Below, piece by piece: positions 59,481-64,000 of a stretch of 64,000 bases of DNA. The stretch's first letter is position 1, and each line of letters opens with the position of its first letter. The notes beneath the pieces are model-generated. The model ran no database searches. It was not told the DNA's origin and saw only the letters and a list, made by a program, of their open reading frames with translations. This stretch comes from Datnioides undecimradiatus (lineage: Eukaryota; Chordata; Actinopteri; Lobotiformes; Datnioididae), in contig WARS01002855.1 of NCBI GenBank assembly GCA_008933995.1, positions 186,001 through 250,000 of the forward strand. The letters are read 5' to 3'. Made by a program: the position numbers and the translations under genes.

Positions 59481-62400
59481 GCCATGTTGCTCAATCCATC
59501 AGCTCGTTGGTCTGTTTTATCCTGAAGCCTTTTTCCTCTGAAGAACCGTCCGAAGGAAACATGAATCATCTTTACTTGTAGTTCAGAATCAGCTGTTGTC
59601 GGGCTGCAGCGTCGACGCTTCCAGGTCAGTTCACTCAGTCGGAAACCTTCCTAATCAAAAACAGCTCTTTAAACCTCAGATTCCCATGAGCCCGCGCAGG
59701 CTGGAGGACGCATGAACTCATTGACCTGCGTTTGTGTTTGGAGGGAAGGAAGAAAGGAAGCATCTGCTGCACGAAGCTTCACAGCGATCACAAAGGCAGC
59801 GGTGGTCGCTTATTAAAGCGCCACGAGATTTAATGGATGCAGAGAATTTTGGGGAATAAACAGGGAGTTTACTGGAAACTTCTGTCTGACACGTGATAAA
59901 AGGAGGAATCCCGAATCCGAGTGACCACCCAGGTCCAATCAGTCGCCGCATCGCCCTGAGGCTGACCAGTCCACCAAGCTTCATGGGAATCTGTGCAGTT
60001 TTTAAATCCTGCTGACACGTGAAGAGGCTGACAGCGAAAGCAGAAGTGGTGGAGCTTCAGTGGGAACTATGTCTAAAAACAAACAGGCCAATCAGCTGCG
60101 TATGGGCTCCATACTTCGACATGTTTATAGAAACATGAACAAGGCAAACACACCAGGGTTTATACAGAGAGAAGCTAAATTAGGGACCGGGTTTTCAACG
60201 GACATTTGCATTCGATTTGGTTTTACTTATTTATATGCTCGGTTGCATATCCAGCCAAAGTTTGATCCATAGTTGGATCTTCAGTGGGAATATACTGATT
60301 TTTGTGCTGTCACATGTTTCCTCAAGTCACAGTGACTGCCATCGACCAAAACAACTACATCTGAACGTGCATAAATGCTCATAAACGAATCAGAAGAAGT
60401 CAAAACTCAGGGTCTTTTGAGTCACATGCAGCTTCTCCGAGTGGTTTGCAGAACTTTCTGAATTCACCGGGTCTGCATTTGCTATATTTAATGTTACAGA
60501 TGTGGCCACATGCAAATATCACCTCAGACAAACAGTTTGCAGTTGCATCCTGTAGAGGGACGTCATGCAAGTTTCAGTTTGCGATTCAGAACAGATAAAA
60601 GTCTCACACAGTCGGAGCACAGGCTCTGTTCTGACGACACCTCCATCCAAAGCTGTGAGTGTGAAATGCTGAGGCTGAGGCTGCTCATCGTTAGCCGAGC
60701 TAGCCTAGCTGATGTAGCTAGCATTATTGAACACTAATTGAAAGACTGTCCCTTTAACGCCACGATCAGCTCATCTTTAGCTCCGTGTTTTGATTTGTTG
60801 TGTCCTGACTCATGACTAAATACCTGCAAACCTAATGGCATGCTCAGCTGTACTTCCTGTTCAGCAGTAATTAGCCAATGTTAGCATGCTATAGCATGCA
60901 AAACGCTGATGTGAGCGGTGTAGCCCGGCAGCTGTGACCTGTTTGCATTTTTCAGAATAAACATATTTAATATTTTGCATTTCTCAGTTTTTTTTTTTTA
61001 CTGCACAGCGGCAAAAACATATATGGAAAGAGTGACCGCAGCCCGCGTCGCTGCAGTCGCTCTCCCCTGCAGACAAACAGTCGAAGCACTGATTAGACCG
61101 CCCTTGGCCTCGGCAACGAACGTGCCCGACACGACTTCCACATCTGAGCTGCGTTCTCCTTCAACCACAGCGCTGCTTCACCTCAAACAGACACCAAAAT
61201 ACCAGCGTCTAGACTGGAAGAATCCCAGATAAACCCTCTGTGAATCACCAACCAGGGAGGAGAGCTATACAATAAGAGCTCAAGTCCTGCATCCGGGTAT
61301 TAAAAGATGAATTCGGTGAAATGTGCATTGATTAAACAGTGAGTGAAATGATTTGCTGTCTCTTTAAAAGAGGAGAGCGCAGGGTAATGCCACGCCGAGG
61401 CAGCCGGTGATTTAACGTTCAGGGCTGCGATTAATCCCGGCGAGCGAAGGGTTAAACAAGACACTGACTCTGCACTCTGTAACACTGCACAGAGAGAGGC
61501 AGAGGGAGAGAGCAACGCTGGAGGGGTAGAGCGAGTCAAGAGTGTTTCGCTTTGCATGTTTTGAAATCTCTCTCTCTCTCTCTTTCCGTCTCTCACACGC
61601 TCGGGCCATGTGCGGCCGCCACGTCACGTGCCGCTGCAGAAAGCATCGGAGCGAGAGAGAGAGAGAGGAGGGAGGGGCGGAAGGAGGAAAGAGAGAGCGA
61701 GGGAGGCAGGAGGAAAGTGGAGGGAGATAAAGAGAGAGAGGAAACAGTGAAGATTACAGAGGGAATAAACACTGAGGACGAAGCAGAGAGGGGGGAAGCG
61801 TCGGGATGTGAGCGGTTTGGATGAGGAGAGGGTGTAAAGTTTAAAGCAGGACTGGGGTTTGAGTCCGATCTTCAAGGAGCAGTGCTAATTGCTAATTTCC
61901 CTCTGCTCACTGTGCAAAGTCACATATCCACCAGTTCCCCCCTCCCTCTGAGTTCAACAAGTCCCTCAGAACCGACACCACACGGTAACCCGTCCCCGCG
62001 CTGCGAGCGTGCTGTAGATCCGAGGCCCCGTCATCGATGACCGCATCATTTGTCAGCGCCGTTCAAAATGCGTGTGCCCTTTAGAAAAAAAGAAAACAAA
62101 ACATGAGTCATGTGACCTTTTTTGCCACCTTTGTAGTTAAAAGCAGGACAGACCGGTGGCGCATCAACTCAGAGAAACGCCGGCGCGTTCCCCGCGAACA
62201 CCCCCCACGCCCCCCAGCTGCAACCACGTGCACCAGCTCTTCAAGAGAAAAAGCTATTTTTATCGGCTACAGTACTCTGAATGCTTTCACTGTCGGCGCT
62301 GCGCATCATGTGCGCTGCTGGCGTTTATTACCCCGCCGACGATGTGCGCTGCACTTTGAGGTCATGAACAGACTGACAGTGGCGCTGCGTGAGGACAGCG

Positions 62401-63337
62401 CAGCTAATAATCAGCGCAAGGTGCTGGAAACAAACGTTAGCATCTGCTAGACGCTCAGCAGCTGAATCTGACATTTCCCTATAATGTTACTGGTTTCCAT
62501 GACCTGCACATGGCGAATGCACATCTCGTACAGTTAAACTCAGGTTCTGCACAACGTTCATCACTTCCAGCATCAGAATATGAACATTTATCATAGTTTT
62601 GCCTTTTGGCAGAACTGCTTTTAACCAAGTCGATGTCACTTGTGTTGTAGCTTGTGCAGCAGATATAAAAGTCAAGGTTTTGTGTAAATAATATATTTAG
62701 CCAATTCACATGACTGTCAGGCTGAATTACTGATTTCTCAGGTGTTCATGAGAGGATTTGGCATTTTTGGCTCAGCACTGAGCAGAACAAACCAAATTTC
62801 ATTCAAAGTCTGTCACTTTAAGGTGTTTTGTCTATGTTAAATGTTCAGGAACCACAGACAAACGCACGTCAGCTCAGTTTAAGTAGTACAAGTTTGCAGT
62901 TCTTCTTCTGATCTGTTCATCCCGACTCGATCGCCGTCGGATGAGATGCTTCACAGCTCGCAGAAACAGTTCAAACCGCACACAGGTCTGTCCTGCAAAA
63001 CAGCGGTCGCGCATACCGACACACGCATGGATCGCACTGTTATGTGAACAGGGTCGATTAGCGTTCAAACTCATCGATCTGCAGCTCGGACTCGTGGATC
63101 GTATGTGCGGGGGCAGCCCAGCACAGGGTCGGAGTCGGACGCTTTGACATGAACATGGCGGCGTTTCGTTGAACAGACACCTTCTGTTTGATCTAATGAT
63201 CAGCTTTTGTTGGATCTGACCTTCCTCTTACACGTATGGTCATGTCATGTGACCAGGTCTCATAATGTGCTGTGAACACTTGCAGAGCGTGAGCAGTGGT
63301 TTAGAAAGACGGGAAAGAGGGAGGAGGTCGCTCTCCC

Positions 63338-63381
<44 letters not shown>
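63338..63381. repeat. (CT)n(CA)n composite microsatellite
   Basis: About eleven CT units run directly into about eleven CA units. Confidence 0.95.
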
Positions 63382-63579
63382 TGTGGTGACATAACTCCCA
63401 CTCAGTGTGTTGACATTAGGAACAACACTCCTGGGGTGTGTCACCTGGACTGAATTGTTTCTGGTGTGTGTGTATGTACATGTCTGCCCGCTGTTGTTCT
63501 TGCACACTCATGCGAAGGTGCACGTGCCTGACTCTGTGTTTGTTTGTGTGTGCAGAGGCGAGTCCAAGCCTGCCTGGGC

Positions 63580-63604
63580 GTGTGTGTGTGTGTGTGTGTG
63601 TGTG
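63580..63604. repeat. (GT)n microsatellite
   Basis: Twelve GT units near the right edge of the window. Confidence 0.95.
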
Positions 63605-64000
63605 CGTGGGCGTCCATGTGCGCTCAGCGTCTCGCGGTGCAGCCGTGAACTGAAATTACACCGAGCGGGAGTGAAAGCAGATGTCGGAGATACTGCGGAG
63701 GGAGAATAGGAGATAATTGGAAGCGATCATGTGACCAGAACAGCTCGGGACAAACACACATTCATTCTCTAATTAACACTAATTAGATTTTTAAATTCTT
63801 TTACTCAAAGCTAATAAAAAAATAATTCAATATCACTTTGAAAATAATAATTCTACCATTATTACAGTTGCTACTACTGATTTGGCACTGCTGCTGCTAC
63901 TTTAATGCTGTTAGCGCTACAGCTAACACAGCTACACAGCTACATCTAATGCTACCGCCTGTACTGTTATTATCTTTGGGCGTTTGTGTTTGTTTGTGTT

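Larger units (their letters stand above)
55839..64000 (+). other. dbp intron 3 (incomplete, continues past the window)
   Basis: At least 8.2 kb. No exon with the PAR or bZIP sequence was seen. Contents: GT tracts (about 58137-58162 and 63580-63604), a degenerate dispersed repeat (about 59085-59480), a CpG-richer purine-rich stretch with a CACGTG (about 61590-61740), a CT/CA composite tract (63338-63381) and AT-rich DNA at the right edge. CACGTG sites occur at 58184, 59890, 60016, 61625, 62225 and 63521. Confidence 0.7.

Noticed and set aside
61021-61231. Possible further coding exon in dbp intron 3
   Set aside because: An 85-codon frame overlaps here, but it has no PAR or bZIP residues and does not continue the phase from exon 3 with a good acceptor.

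Overview
The window is vertebrate nuclear DNA. Coding sequence is sparse, exons have GT-AG borders and introns are long. Dinucleotide microsatellites are abundant, and there are degenerate copies of dispersed repeats that I recognise from percomorph teleosts. The organism is most likely a spiny-rayed fish. The species cannot be named from the sequence.

Three protein-coding genes are supported, all on the + strand. (1) shisa7 lies at 12565-25652: eight coding exons with consistent phases encode a 686-residue AMPA-receptor auxiliary membrane protein ending in the PDZ ligand EVTV. (2) A large C2H2 zinc-finger gene, tentatively znf865, has its whole coding sequence in one exon (36695-40885). It is preceded by a CpG-rich promoter/first exon near 31 kb and probable non-coding exons at 31623-31742 and 36241-36694. 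(3) The 5' part of a PAR-bZIP transcription factor gene, most likely dbp, starts at 48821. Three coding exons are present; the basic-leucine-zipper exon is not, so the gene runs past the right edge. The human homologues of all three sit on chromosome 19q, which fits a conserved block.

Region by region: 1-12.4 kb has no recognisable gene. 12.5-25.7 kb is shisa7, with an intronic 12-bp minisatellite and a repeat carrying nuclear-receptor-type sites. 25.7-30.7 kb is the shisa7 3' UTR plus intergenic DNA. 30.7-42.1 kb is the zinc-finger gene, with a MITE-like element in its large intron. 42.1-47.8 kb is intergenic, with two inverted copies of one fish repeat and a small CpG-rich, CCAAT-box segment. 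47.8-64 kb is the promoter and 5' half of dbp.

The genes do not form a pathway. Shisa7 acts at synapses, the zinc-finger protein is a presumed nuclear DNA-binding protein, and Dbp is a clock-output transcription factor. No previously undescribed coding system was found. The observations most worth checking are regulatory or structural: E-boxes in dbp introns, a perfect oestrogen-response-type palindrome inside a repeat in shisa7, inverted CA/GT tracts that could form RNA hairpins, and a candidate non-autonomous transposon.
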